A DNA stretch of 64,000 bases from Gammaproteobacteria bacterium (GTDB taxonomy: Bacteria > Pseudomonadota > Gammaproteobacteria > Pseudomonadales > Azotimanducaceae). Location of the stretch: contig JAPOXV010000018.1 of NCBI GenBank assembly GCA_026706935.1, forward strand, positions 558,001 to 622,000. The letters are read 5' to 3'. The notes beneath the pieces were generated by a model, which had not been told where the DNA came from, made no database searches, and saw nothing but the letters and a program-made list of their open reading frames with translations. Below are positions 46,062 to 54,741 of this stretch, piece after piece (the first letter of the stretch is position 1; the number at the start of each line of letters is the position of its first letter). A program made the translations under genes and the position numbers.

Positions 46062-46478
46062 CTAGTCTTCAAGATTGACAAACGAACGCTCACCCAAGGG
46101 AACGAACAAAATACGGACAGGACCTTCGACCACACGGCTTGTGTGACCGATACCTTCAACATCATCCGGTAAAAACGCTTCACCGGGACCCCAGCGACGA
46201 ATTTCACCGTCGGTCGTTCCGATTTCCCATATGCCTGACATCACGATACAGAGCTGCCGGCGGGGCGCATTGTGCCAGTCTTGAAATCCACCTTCAGGTG
46301 CTTCGAATACCTGAACACCAGACGAATCAAATCGAATACTGGTCCTTAACAGATTTCCCCACTTATCTATGGACTCATTTTCAACAGGAATGTCTACTTC
46401 GTCGAACGTAGATCCACCGTCCGACGTTGTGTGAAAACGCGTCACTCGAATGACATTGTCAGCCACTTGATCGCCCAC
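46062..46478 (-). CDS. Cupin-domain protein
   Basis: A 138-residue single-domain cupin: WHNAPRRQLCIVMSGIWEI forms the first strand pair, and WGPGEAFLPDDVEGIGHTSRVV the second, with the G(X)4-type turn and the late His. The metal-binding His set is incomplete by eye. It may be a small dioxygenase, isomerase or binding protein. GTG start at 46478. It lies 58 bp from fumarase on the same strand and could be transcribed with it, though the gap is wide. Confidence 0.8.
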   Translation of the reverse strand: MGDQVADNVIRVTRFHTTSDGGSTFDEVDIPVENESIDKWGNLLRTSIRFDSSGVQVFEAPEGGFQDWHNAPRRQLCIVMSGIWEIGTTDGEIRRWGPGEAFLPDDVEGIGHTSRVVEGPVRILFVPLGERSFVNLED

Positions 46479-46536
46479 TTAGCTCAATCACATGACAAAG
46501 ATAACGAGAACGAATTCAAAAGGCTTGTCGAGTTCG

Positions 46537-48042
46537 CTACCCGTTAACTACGTCCAACTTACGCCATTGACTAGGGCCGGTTTTATGAACTGATTCGCCT
46601 CGAGAGTCAACTGCCACGGTTACCGGCATGTCTCTGACCTCAAACTCGTAGATCGCTTCCATACCTAAATCTTCGAACGCGAGCAATCTAGCGTCGGTGA
46701 TCGCTTTCGATATCAGGTACGCCGCGCCACCGACTGCAATCAGGGAAACCCCACCATGTTCTTGGATCGCCTCGATGGTCGCGTCGCCACGCTCTGCTTT
46801 ACCGATCATGCCAAGTAACCCAGTTTTCGACAAGATCGTATCGCTGAATTTATCCATGCGTGTCGCCGTCGTTGGACCTGCAGGACCAATGACTTCGTCC
46901 CCTACCGCGTTGACTGGACCCACGTAGTAAATGAATCGATTTTTCAGATCGATGGGCAACGGCTCATTTTTTTCAATCAAGTCTATCAAGCGCTTATGGG
47001 CAGCGTCTCTCCCTGTCAACATCTTGCCTGAGAGTAACAGTGTTTCCCCCGCTTGCCAATCTCTTACTTGGTCTTTCGTAACCGTCCCTAAGTCGACTTG
47101 CCTTGAATCCGCACTCGCTGAATACTCGATATCAGGCCATAGATCCAAATCAGGTGCCTCGAATTCAGGAACACCCGAGCCGTCAAGAACGAAGTGAAGG
47201 TGTCGAGTCGCGGTACAGTTAGGAATGATCGCAACGGGTTTGTTAGCTGCGTGTGTTGGGTACTCCGCGACCTTCACGTCGAGCACAGTCGTTAAACCTC
47301 CTAATCCCTGTGCCCCGATACCAAGCGCATTGACCTTTTCATATAACTCAAGTCGAAGCTCTTCTGCCCGACTCGCCGGACCGCGTGCTTGCAGCTCTTG
47401 GATGTCGATAGGTGCCATCATCGCTTCTTTCGCGAGCAGCATCGCTTTCTCCGGTGTACCTCCAATGCCGATGCTCAAGATACCTGGTGGACACCAACCT
47501 GCACCCATAAGCGGTACCTGACTCATCACGAAATCGACCACTGACTCCGAAGGATTGAGCACAGCGAACCTGGCTTTCGCTTCGCTTCCGCCACCCTTCG
47601 CAGCAACCTCCACGTCTACCTTATTGCCTGGAACTACACGCATGTGAATCACAGCGGGCGTGTTATCTCCGGTATTCTGTCTTTCTCCATCGGGATCCAC
47701 CAAAACCGAACCACGTAGTGGGTTGGTCGGGTCAAGGAACGCCTGACGCACGCCGGTATTCACAGCATCTTCGATGTCGATATCTTCGGTCCACTCAACC
47801 TTGAGACCTATATCCAAGAACACGTTTACGATGCCGGTGTCTTGACAAATTGGACGTTTCCCGAGAGCGCACATCCTTGAGTTAACCAATACCTGACGGA
47901 GCGCATCTTTCGCAGCTGGCGACTCTTCACGTTCCCATGCGGAACGCATCGCGCTAATAAAATCAGGCGGATGGTAGTACGAGATATACTGCAGCGCGTC
48001 AGCGACGCTCTGTGTTAGGTCAGCTTGGCTAATTCGAGACAT
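46537..48042 (-). CDS. Class I fumarate hydratase ([4Fe-4S]-dependent)
   Basis: Iron-sulfur hydratase of the TCA cycle, fumarate to L-malate, 501 residues. It has the alpha and beta halves in one chain: residues 1-290 and 300-501. Cys66 (PICQDTG), Cys184 (GWCPPG) and Cys276 (IPNCTATRH) are the likely cluster ligands. GPAGPTTATRMDKF is the beta-half signature. Single-chain length is as in FumA/FumB of enteric bacteria. It is oxygen-sensitive and iron-dependent by family. It is divergent from the alpha/beta-hydrolase operon across a 64-bp gap. Confidence 0.93.
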   Translation of the reverse strand: MSRISQADLTQSVADALQYISYYHPPDFISAMRSAWEREESPAAKDALRQVLVNSRMCALGKRPICQDTGIVNVFLDIGLKVEWTEDIDIEDAVNTGVRQAFLDPTNPLRGSVLVDPDGERQNTGDNTPAVIHMRVVPGNKVDVEVAAKGGGSEAKARFAVLNPSESVVDFVMSQVPLMGAGWCPPGILSIGIGGTPEKAMLLAKEAMMAPIDIQELQARGPASRAEELRLELYEKVNALGIGAQGLGGLTTVLDVKVAEYPTHAANKPVAIIPNCTATRHLHFVLDGSGVPEFEAPDLDLWPDIEYSASADSRQVDLGTVTKDQVRDWQAGETLLLSGKMLTGRDAAHKRLIDLIEKNEPLPIDLKNRFIYYVGPVNAVGDEVIGPAGPTTATRMDKFSDTILSKTGLLGMIGKAERGDATIEAIQEHGGVSLIAVGGAAYLISKAITDARLLAFEDLGMEAIYEFEVRDMPVTVAVDSRGESVHKTGPSQWRKLDVVNG

Positions 48043-48106
48043 AGTATTCTGTTAAGCTCACGCCTACTTAGACTGCTACTTCAATGGTACAAGACGATTA
48101 GAACAC

Positions 48107-48919
48107 ATGGCTGAATCTGATCAGTTCGCACATACAGAACTTGATTTGCCGAATGGCAAAATCTCGTATCTTCGAGGCGGCGATGGTCCTTCGTTAATTT
48201 GTCTGCATCACAGTTGGGGTAACCCCGGCAGTCTAGACCTTCATCAAAAACTTGCAGACAACTTTACGGTATTGATTCCGGATATGCCGGGTTGGGGCGG
48301 TTCTGAAAGACCGTTGTGGGCACGGACCGTTCGCGACATTGCGATTCTCGTCTCACATTTCGCGAATCAAGTAGCGGACGCACCGTACCATCTCGTTGGA
48401 TTCGGCTTCGGCGGATATGTTGCGGCAGAGATTGCCTCCATGAGTGAGACGACGATTGCGAACCTAGTGTTAGTCGGGGCAGTCGGGATTCAACCGCGTG
48501 ACGGCGAGATCATGGACCAGATGATGTACTCGCATCGACAGTACATTGAGGAGAGCTTCCGTGACCGTGAGAGTTACGTGAACCACTTTGGTGAGGAACC
48601 AGCGCAGGAGATGCGCGAGCTTTGGGATCATTCTCGAGAAATGACGGCGCGCGTAACGTGGAAGCCTTACATGTTCAATCGACGACTCGCTGAGCTTCTC
48701 AAGAACGTCGCCGTTAGAACTTCGTTGATCTGGGGAGAGCACGACAAAGTGGTGCCCATCGATGTTGCGGAACAATATCAAGAAGCGCTGAAAAATTCAC
48801 AGATTCATATCGTTAACAACGCAGGGCACGTCGCAGAGATTGAAGCGCCAGATGAAGTGCAGGCGCTCATCGCATCGCACTGTGGTACGCAACTAGACCA
48901 AGTTTCGCACGGAGGTTAG
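48107..48919 (+). CDS. Alpha/beta-hydrolase-fold protein lacking the nucleophilic serine
   Basis: A 270-residue alpha/beta-hydrolase fold. The nucleophile elbow that should read GxSxG reads G98-F-G100-F-G102 (GFGFGG): codon GGC stands where Ser would be. Asp213 (EHDKVVP) and His241 (NNAGHVAEIEAP) of the triad remain. The oxyanion motif is LHHSWGNPG instead of HGG. A true esterase or lipase role is unlikely. It may be a binding, lyase or cofactorless oxygenase-like protein. It is first in a three-gene operon. The next ATG is 2 bp after its stop, with a GGAGG ribosome site inside its own 3' end. Confidence 0.85.
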   Translation: MAESDQFAHTELDLPNGKISYLRGGDGPSLICLHHSWGNPGSLDLHQKLADNFTVLIPDMPGWGGSERPLWARTVRDIAILVSHFANQVADAPYHLVGFGFGGYVAAEIASMSETTIANLVLVGAVGIQPRDGEIMDQMMYSHRQYIEESFRDRESYVNHFGEEPAQEMRELWDHSREMTARVTWKPYMFNRRLAELLKNVAVRTSLIWGEHDKVVPIDVAEQYQEALKNSQIHIVNNAGHVAEIEAPDEVQALIASHCGTQLDQVSHGG

Positions 48920-48921
48920 TC

Positions 48922-50262
48922 ATGTTCGTTGGTTATTTCACCGAGCGTCCATATCAAGATCAGAGCTCCGGTTACTTCGGCGCAACAGGTCGCAGTATCA
49001 CGGATTTGACGATGTCAAACGCCAGCTACGATCCGAAACTTGGTTCAGATCTCTACAACCGATACCTCGACGAGAAGATCTACGCGGAGGAAATGGGGTT
49101 CGACGGTTTGATGTTGAACGAACATCACTCAACACCGTTTTGCATGGGCGGCGTCATGAATCTCGAAGCGGCAATCCTTGCACGCATTACGCAACGTGCA
49201 AAGATTGTTCTACTCGGCAACATACTGCCTATCTGGGACGATCCATTGTTCCTTGCAGAGGAACTTGCGGAAATCGACATGATCAGCAGAGGTCGATTGG
49301 TTACTGGCTGGGTACGAGGCACAGGACGTGAAAGTGTTGCACATAACGCCGCAGCGCCTTACAACTGGGAACGCTTTCAAGAAGCGCACGACTTTATCAT
49401 CAAGGCGTGGACGCAACCTGGCCCATATCGATGGGAAGGTGATCACTACCACTTCCGTTATGTGAATCCATGGGCTCGTCCATATCAAGATCCGCACCCA
49501 CCGATATGGATTCCCGGAGTCATGAGTCGTAATACAGTGGCATGGGCGGCGAAACACAGATATCCATATGTGATGCTAGCGACTGAACTTGAGCCCACTC
49601 GTGAATCCTACGAGTACTACACCGAAGTTGCTAAGGAAGAGGGATACGAAACGGGTACTCAACACCGCGGATACCTATTCAAGGTTCATGTTGACGAAAA
49701 CGAGAAACTCGCTGAAGAAGCGGGACGTAAGTTTGTACAAGGTCCGAGCAATCCATTCCTTGAAGGAAACCAAGGCACGGTTCGACCGTTCATCCAGAAC
49801 TTACCCGGTTTGACACAGCGAAACAACCTGCTTCCAACGATGCGAAGCTTCGCGGCTGCCGCATCCCGGGGTCGCGCGGAGCAACACAAGGAAGAAGCGG
49901 TAAAAACCGGAAAGAAAGTCGAACCGCCAAAACCGGATAAACCTTTCGACACGTACGTTGATCAAACAGAGAAATACAGCATCATATCGGGTACGCCAGA
50001 TACCGTTATTCCACGCGTACGGCATGTACTCGAAACACTTCGTCCCGGATCAATTTTCTTCTGGGACGGCGACGGGGCGATGTCGCACGACGACTCGATG
50101 CGCAGTCTTAGACTGATGGGCTCTGAAGTCATCCCCGCTGTACGCGAAATGGCGAAGGAACTGGACTTGAAAGGACCGTTTGAAGTCGATCCACAAACCA
50201 ATAAATCCATTGAAAACGGCGATGCCGAGGCAGAATCCGAGGTATCCGAGGCGGCATCCTAG
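48922..50262 (+). CDS. LLM-class flavin-dependent monooxygenase
   Basis: A 446-residue luciferase-like TIM-barrel protein of the FMNH2-using type: GLMLNEHHSTPF (NEHH is the classic signature), GNILPIWDDPL, GRLVTGWVRGTGRE. An insertion about residues 270-345 and an acidic, Ser/Glu-rich tail (from about 430) are unusual for the core fold. A strong GGAGG lies six bases before the ATG, so translation is coupled to the alpha/beta protein. The pair probably oxidises a single compound. A flavin reductase is not encoded nearby. It is followed after 9 bp by a halogenase-like gene. Confidence 0.88.
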   Translation: MFVGYFTERPYQDQSSGYFGATGRSITDLTMSNASYDPKLGSDLYNRYLDEKIYAEEMGFDGLMLNEHHSTPFCMGGVMNLEAAILARITQRAKIVLLGNILPIWDDPLFLAEELAEIDMISRGRLVTGWVRGTGRESVAHNAAAPYNWERFQEAHDFIIKAWTQPGPYRWEGDHYHFRYVNPWARPYQDPHPPIWIPGVMSRNTVAWAAKHRYPYVMLATELEPTRESYEYYTEVAKEEGYETGTQHRGYLFKVHVDENEKLAEEAGRKFVQGPSNPFLEGNQGTVRPFIQNLPGLTQRNNLLPTMRSFAAAASRGRAEQHKEEAVKTGKKVEPPKPDKPFDTYVDQTEKYSIISGTPDTVIPRVRHVLETLRPGSIFFWDGDGAMSHDDSMRSLRLMGSEVIPAVREMAKELDLKGPFEVDPQTNKSIENGDAEAESEVSEAAS

Positions 50263-50271
50263 CTTAGCTCA

Positions 50272-51843
50272 ATGGACGGCATAGCCGTCATCGGTGGCGG
50301 TCCAGCGGGTAGCACGATCGCCGCTCTGCTTGCACAGCGTGGATTTGAAGTCCAACTTTTTGAAGCGACGCGCTTTCCGCGACCCCATATCGGGGAATCC
50401 TTATTGCCCGCGACGATTGAAGCACTCGAGCTCAGCGGCGCGGCTGATAAAGTCCGTTCTGCTGGATTCACCGTCAAGAACGGTGCGACGATGGCTTGGG
50501 GCGTTAACCACAAACTCTGGACGTGGTACTTTCGCGAAACCAACAAATCACAACCACATGCATATCAGGTTAACCGGGACGAGTTCGACCGCATACTGCT
50601 AGAGCATGCGCGAGAGAGCGGCGCGCACGTGCGGGAAGACACGCGCGTCCAAAGGGTCTGTTTCGACGGCGACGCCGCCGTCGGTGTCGAGGTCGAAGGT
50701 GAGATGCACTCGGCTTCCTACGTGATCGACGCAACAGGTCAACATTCGCTCGTCGCGAATCAACGAAACTCGAAGACCTGGGACGACGATTTCCGAAATC
50801 TCGCGGTATATCGTTACTACCACGGCGGGAGTCACATGTCGGGTGAGGCTAGCGGCAACATCCTTGTAGAGTCTGTCACCGACGGCTGGCTATGGAAGAT
50901 TCCGTTAAAGGACGACGTTTCCAGCGTCGGTGTTGTGGCCGACCGAGACACTGCCATAGCTGCGATCCGCGAGCAAACACTCGACTCTTGGTTCGACAAC
51001 GTAATTGCGTCGTCCGACTATACATCGACATTCTTAACGGATGCCCAACCGATCGGTCCTTGTTCAGCAACACGTGATTGGTCGTACGAAACAGACCAAT
51101 TCACCGGTCCACGACACTGTCTTATCGGTGACGCGGCATGCTTTATCGATCCGCTGTTTTCAACAGGCGTACATCTAGCTATCTACAGCGCGACGATCGG
51201 CGCCGCTCTGGTTAAGACAACGCTCGATACTCCCAATTTAGCTCCGTTGGCAGCCGAAGCCTTCGAGCGGCAATACCGTCAACACTATGGACACTTTCGA
51301 GAACTAGCGCGACTGTTTTACGGTTCAAACCGATCCATCGATTCGTATTTCTGGCAAACACGACAGATTACGGGTGAGAGCGAGTATTCGCCTCGTGCGG
51401 CTTTCGTTCGTGCCGTGTCCGGTCAAGCAAGCAACGGCTACGAGCGGACCACTCTATTTCATGGCGCGCTACCTGAGAACTTCACTCGAGCGCTATCGGA
51501 TGTTGAATTGCGTAGGCAGACTAGAAAGGGTTCGCTACGAAATCTCAATGAATCGTCCGTGCTACGGGTACCCGATACTGTGGAGATTGAAAACGCCGCG
51601 ATATTCAACGGCGAGTTGTTCGAACAAGGAGAGGTCGTACGGAGAAGAGGTCTGGACGATATACCTGTGTCACGCTTCGTCGCCACCGTCATCTCATGCA
51701 TAAGCTCGAACGCAATCACCGTGCGCGAGCTGGGCGAAGCGATGATTTGCGAGGGTTGGTCGACAGAAATTACGGAAGCCTCTCTTAACCCGACTTTAGA
51801 GTTGCTCATACTCGAAGGCATAGTCGAAATTCGGCAGCAATGA
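50272..51843 (+). CDS. Flavin-dependent halogenase-like FAD oxidoreductase
   Basis: A 523-residue FAD protein of the PHBH/halogenase fold. GGGPAGS (8-14) binds FAD, HIGES follows, and Lys69 in VKNGATMAWG matches the position of the halogenase lysine of PrnC/CmlS-type enzymes. The full WxWxIP signature is present as GWLWKIPL (W206, W208, I210-P211). The C-terminal 120 residues add a helical part with a PqqD/winged-helix-like end (from about 455). Halogenation is supported by motifs only. An oxygenase or reductase of this fold is the alternative. It closes the operon of 48107-51843, 9 bp after the LLM gene. Confidence 0.82.
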   Translation: MDGIAVIGGGPAGSTIAALLAQRGFEVQLFEATRFPRPHIGESLLPATIEALELSGAADKVRSAGFTVKNGATMAWGVNHKLWTWYFRETNKSQPHAYQVNRDEFDRILLEHARESGAHVREDTRVQRVCFDGDAAVGVEVEGEMHSASYVIDATGQHSLVANQRNSKTWDDDFRNLAVYRYYHGGSHMSGEASGNILVESVTDGWLWKIPLKDDVSSVGVVADRDTAIAAIREQTLDSWFDNVIASSDYTSTFLTDAQPIGPCSATRDWSYETDQFTGPRHCLIGDAACFIDPLFSTGVHLAIYSATIGAALVKTTLDTPNLAPLAAEAFERQYRQHYGHFRELARLFYGSNRSIDSYFWQTRQITGESEYSPRAAFVRAVSGQASNGYERTTLFHGALPENFTRALSDVELRRQTRKGSLRNLNESSVLRVPDTVEIENAAIFNGELFEQGEVVRRRGLDDIPVSRFVATVISCISSNAITVRELGEAMICEGWSTEITEASLNPTLELLILEGIVEIRQQ

Positions 51844-51846
51844 GCT

Positions 51847-51866
51847 TTGACCTTAACGATGGTCAA
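51847..51866. terminator. Possible weak terminator after the halogenase-like gene
   Basis: TTGACC-N8-GGTCAA follows the stop codon at 51843 directly and is followed by GTTT. Six-bp arms with a loop of eight and a short T run make only a weak intrinsic terminator. No better hairpin is visible before mazE. Confidence 0.25.
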
Positions 51867-52060
51867 GTTTCGGATTCTTGAACGTAAATAATCGATTGCG
51901 CGAATGCATGCCCTTTGGTTCTTTGGTCGGAAACTCTGCTTTTTGTTGATCGTGTGCAGTTGGAAGCGACCGAATTTATTAGCCGAACAACTGCAACAAA
52001 CATTACCGACGTCGAAGCATCTTCGCAAGAATCTGCATCATGCCCTGTTATTTCCAGATA

Positions 52061-52066
52061 TACAAT
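52061..52066 (+). promoter_or_regulatory. Possible -10 element upstream of mazE
   Basis: TACAAT lies 26 bases before the mazE ATG, inside an AT-rich ATAT...ATAT stretch. It matches five of six -10 consensus positions. No good -35 is seen at 17 bp. MazE usually represses its own promoter. Confidence 0.25.
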
Positions 52067-52092
52067 AGATATGTCAATCGAAGAGTGTTTCA

Positions 52093-52332
52093 ATGGGTGC
52101 AAAGTTACGAGTCGGTAAGTGGGGTAGTAGTCTAGCAGTTCGCATTCCAAAAACTGTTGCGGACCAATGCGGGATATCGGAGGGTTCTCTGTTGGATATG
52201 GAAGTTCGATCGGGTCAATTAGTCGTCCGGCGGCGAAAGTACGATCTTGAAGAATTGGTAAGCCAGATAACGCCAGAAAACCAACATCCAGAGATATTCG
52301 ACGGACCACCACGAGGACACGAAGAGTGGTGA
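52093..52332 (+). CDS. mazE: MazE-type (AbrB/SpoVT fold) antitoxin
   Basis: A 79-residue antitoxin. The swapped-hairpin DNA-binding domain is at residues 1-48 (RVGKWGSSLAVRIPKTVADQCGI), with an acidic, flexible C-terminus that would bind the toxin. It blocks MazF and represses the operon. AAGAG lies 7 bases before the ATG. Its stop is inside the start of the toxin gene (GTGGTGA), so both are coupled. The pair lies alone between catabolic genes with no transposase or integrase next to it. Confidence 0.92.
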   Translation: MGAKLRVGKWGSSLAVRIPKTVADQCGISEGSLLDMEVRSGQLVVRRRKYDLEELVSQITPENQHPEIFDGPPRGHEEW

Positions 52333-52679
52333 CGAGATCGTATGTACCGGACCGAGGAGATATCGTGTGGTTGGACTTCACGGCTCACGCAGGACATGAA
52401 CAAGGTGGTCACCGACCTGGTCTAGTGGTGAGCCCTAAACTGTACAACGAACGAAGTAGCTTGGCTCTATTTTGTCCGATCACCTCAAGAGTTCGGAATC
52501 GGCCGTTTGAAGTGCCGTTACCTAATCCAGGCGTAGTTACCGGTGTCGTGCTTGCTGACCAAATCAGAAGCTTAGATTGGATTGCACGTGACGGACAATT
52601 CGCCATGAAAGCGGCTCCACAAACAATGGCTGAAACGGAAGCCATACTCAGCACACTTCTGCTTCCTACTTTGTATTAG
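52326..52679 (+). CDS. mazF: MazF/PemK-type mRNA interferase toxin
   Basis: A 117-residue ribosome-independent endoribonuclease of the MazF/CcdB fold: PDRGDIVWLDF, GHEQGGHRPGLVVSP and FCPITSRVRNRPFEV (with the conserved catalytic-region residues), then VVLADQIRSLDW. Length is close to Escherichia coli MazF (111). It cuts mRNA at short sites when MazE is degraded. Start is GTG, at 52326 or the second GTG at 52329, which overlaps the antitoxin stop. Seems intact, without frameshift. Confidence 0.92.
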   Translation: MVTRSYVPDRGDIVWLDFTAHAGHEQGGHRPGLVVSPKLYNERSSLALFCPITSRVRNRPFEVPLPNPGVVTGVVLADQIRSLDWIARDGQFAMKAAPQTMAETEAILSTLLLPTLY

Positions 52680-52861
52680 ATCGCACTCATTGAACAATCA
52701 ACCGTACAGATTGAGAGATCGGTGAGCGAGTTCTCTGAATTACGTGCGGTATTCAGAATAACATCGGAAAAACATAACGGGCAGTAAATTTAAACAACAA
52801 TACGACATTCGCCACAATGTCACTCGCGGTTTTCTACAAAACTCCGCAAAAGGTAATACGA

Positions 52862-54055
52862 TTAACCGAAATAGCTACCACCATTCGTTTTACGCAGTTT
52901 GTCGCGTGCAATCACCATACGATGTACCTCCGAGGGTCCTTCACCAATCCGCTTAACTCGAAGTTCTCGATACCAACGCTCGAGCGGCATTTCTTGTGCC
53001 ATACCCATGCCACCGAACATCTGCATAGCACGATCGACAACGCGACCCGCAGTTTCCGTCGCAACGAGCTTGCATACCGAAGCGTCGACTTTCCCAGGTT
53101 CGCCAGCATCGACTTTTGATGCAGCGTCATAGACCAAAAGACGTGCCGCCTTCAACTCGACTTCTGAGTCAGCAATCATCCACTGAATTGCCTGCTTATC
53201 CGCAAGCATGCCATCACGCGTCGGTCGTTGTTTGACCCACCCACATGCCATATCAAGTGCTTCCTGCGCGATTCCCACGCATCCCGCAGCGTAGGGGATT
53301 CGAGCATCAACGAGCCAACGTTGGGCAACACCAAAACCTTGACCCACTTCGCCAAGTACGTTTTCTGCTGGCACTTCACAGTTTTCGAGTACGATTTCAT
53401 AGGGAGAAAGTGCCCGTATCACTTTGATTTCATTGAAAGAAATACCAGGAAAGGTAGGTTCGACAATGAACGCGGTAATTTGCGGCGGATTTCCATCGGT
53501 CCCATCTTTGGTCTTCGCAAATATGATGCCGTAGTCTGCGCCTTCGGCGGCGGTAATCCACATCTTTCGACCATTTAATAACCAGACATCCCCTTCCTTC
53601 CGCGCACTTGTCGAGATGTTGTTGCGAGGGTCTGAACCCCCTGTCGGCTCCGTGATCGCTACAAACGCACGCTTCTTTCCTTCAACGCAGGGAACGCCGT
53701 ATTTCTCAATCTGTTGCGGAGTGCCTGTCCAGATCACGTTCGGAGGACCGCCACCGAACGCCCCTAGCGCCGGTGCGTAAGCACCTAAGCGACACTTAGC
53801 AGATTCTTCCGCAATCACAACGCGAGTAAGAGCACTTACAGGATTTCCGCCATATTCCGCAGGTACCGATAGACGCGTCAGACCCATCTCTGCAGCTTTA
53901 GCTTTGAGAAGCGCGCGCTCCTCACGCCCGCAACCTGTTGCGTTATATGGGAGCTTGTCCTCGATCGGTTTTACGAAGTCCCGCATAAAGCGACGAATCT
54001 GATCACGCAGTAGCTCCAATTCCTCGCTCTGATACGCCTCAATCACATCGCTCAT
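52862..54055 (-). CDS. Acyl-CoA dehydrogenase
   Basis: FAD-dependent acyl-CoA dehydrogenase of 397 residues: the AFVAITEPTGGSDP and NGRKMWITAA segments contact FAD and substrate, and the end MFGGMGMAQEMPLERWYRELRV is usual for the family. The catalytic Glu is most likely in RIGEGPSEVHR. It oxidises acyl-CoA to 2-enoyl-CoA and passes electrons to ETF. ATG 54055 is chosen over an upstream TTG. It is divergent from a GST gene. Confidence 0.92.
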   Translation of the reverse strand: MSDVIEAYQSEELELLRDQIRRFMRDFVKPIEDKLPYNATGCGREERALLKAKAAEMGLTRLSVPAEYGGNPVSALTRVVIAEESAKCRLGAYAPALGAFGGGPPNVIWTGTPQQIEKYGVPCVEGKKRAFVAITEPTGGSDPRNNISTSARKEGDVWLLNGRKMWITAAEGADYGIIFAKTKDGTDGNPPQITAFIVEPTFPGISFNEIKVIRALSPYEIVLENCEVPAENVLGEVGQGFGVAQRWLVDARIPYAAGCVGIAQEALDMACGWVKQRPTRDGMLADKQAIQWMIADSEVELKAARLLVYDAASKVDAGEPGKVDASVCKLVATETAGRVVDRAMQMFGGMGMAQEMPLERWYRELRVKRIGEGPSEVHRMVIARDKLRKTNGGSYFG

Positions 54056-54132
54056 CAAATATGCCCCACTAGAATCTCGAAAGTTGCTCAATACCGCAAC
54101 GATACACGTTCACCTGATTCAGGAATTCATCA

Positions 54133-54741
54133 TTGAAGATCTATCACGTTAAAGGCACACGTTCGATTCGCGTTATCTGGTTATGCCACGAGCTCAATGT
54201 ACCGCTCGATATCGAGACCATCCCGACCTTTGACGCTGCGTTCAAAGCGTCACCAGAGTGGCGAGCTAAGTCACCTACCGGCAAAGTCCCTGTTCTTGAG
54301 GATGGCTCGATCACGATGTACGAGTCGGGTGCGATGGTTGAGTACATACTGGGGCGCTATGGACCTGGCGACTTAGTACCTAAGAAACCTGAAGATCTTG
54401 CGTTGTATTACCAGTGGTGTTGGTTTGCGGAAGCAACGTTTGCACGGCCATTGGGCGACATCATCCACAATACGGTAATCAAACCGCCTGAAGAGAGAAT
54501 CGCTGCTGTCGTGCCGGATGCAACGCAGCGCGCGAGGCTTTGTCTAGACGGGATTGAGCGATGCGTTGAGAACCGCGCGTATTTACTTGACGACGTATTT
54601 ACTGCAGCTGACATCATGATGGGCTATTCACTGATGCTCGCTGAACGAACCGGAGTGCTTACAGCTGACCACCCTAATTCACAGCGTTACTTCGGATTCC
54701 TCGAGAAGCGAGACGGCTTCAAAGCTGCTCGTGAGGCCTAA
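54133..54741 (+). CDS. Glutathione S-transferase family protein
   Basis: A 202-residue GST with KIYHVKGTRSIRVIWLCHEL, the cis-Pro in GKVPVLEDG and the glutathione-binding YESGAMVEYIL. The helical C-domain has FTAADIMMGYSL. The start appears to be TTG at 54133. It is divergent from the acyl-CoA dehydrogenase (gap of 77 bp to the chosen ATG). Its last 23 bases overlap the convergent symporter gene. Confidence 0.87.
   Translation: MKIYHVKGTRSIRVIWLCHELNVPLDIETIPTFDAAFKASPEWRAKSPTGKVPVLEDGSITMYESGAMVEYILGRYGPGDLVPKKPEDLALYYQWCWFAEATFARPLGDIIHNTVIKPPEERIAAVVPDATQRARLCLDGIERCVENRAYLLDDVFTAADIMMGYSLMLAERTGVLTADHPNSQRYFGFLEKRDGFKAAREA

Noticed and set aside
51459-52028. 189-codon minus-strand frame over the halogenase-like gene end and gap
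   Set aside because: Mostly antisense to a well-supported gene; no ribosome site.
51863-52381. 172-codon minus-strand frame across the mazE region
   Set aside because: Antisense to mazE, which has a clear family match. The residues do not resemble a protein family.
52817-53119. 100-codon plus-strand frame at the acyl-CoA dehydrogenase end
   Set aside because: Mostly antisense to the dehydrogenase; no ribosome site or family signal.
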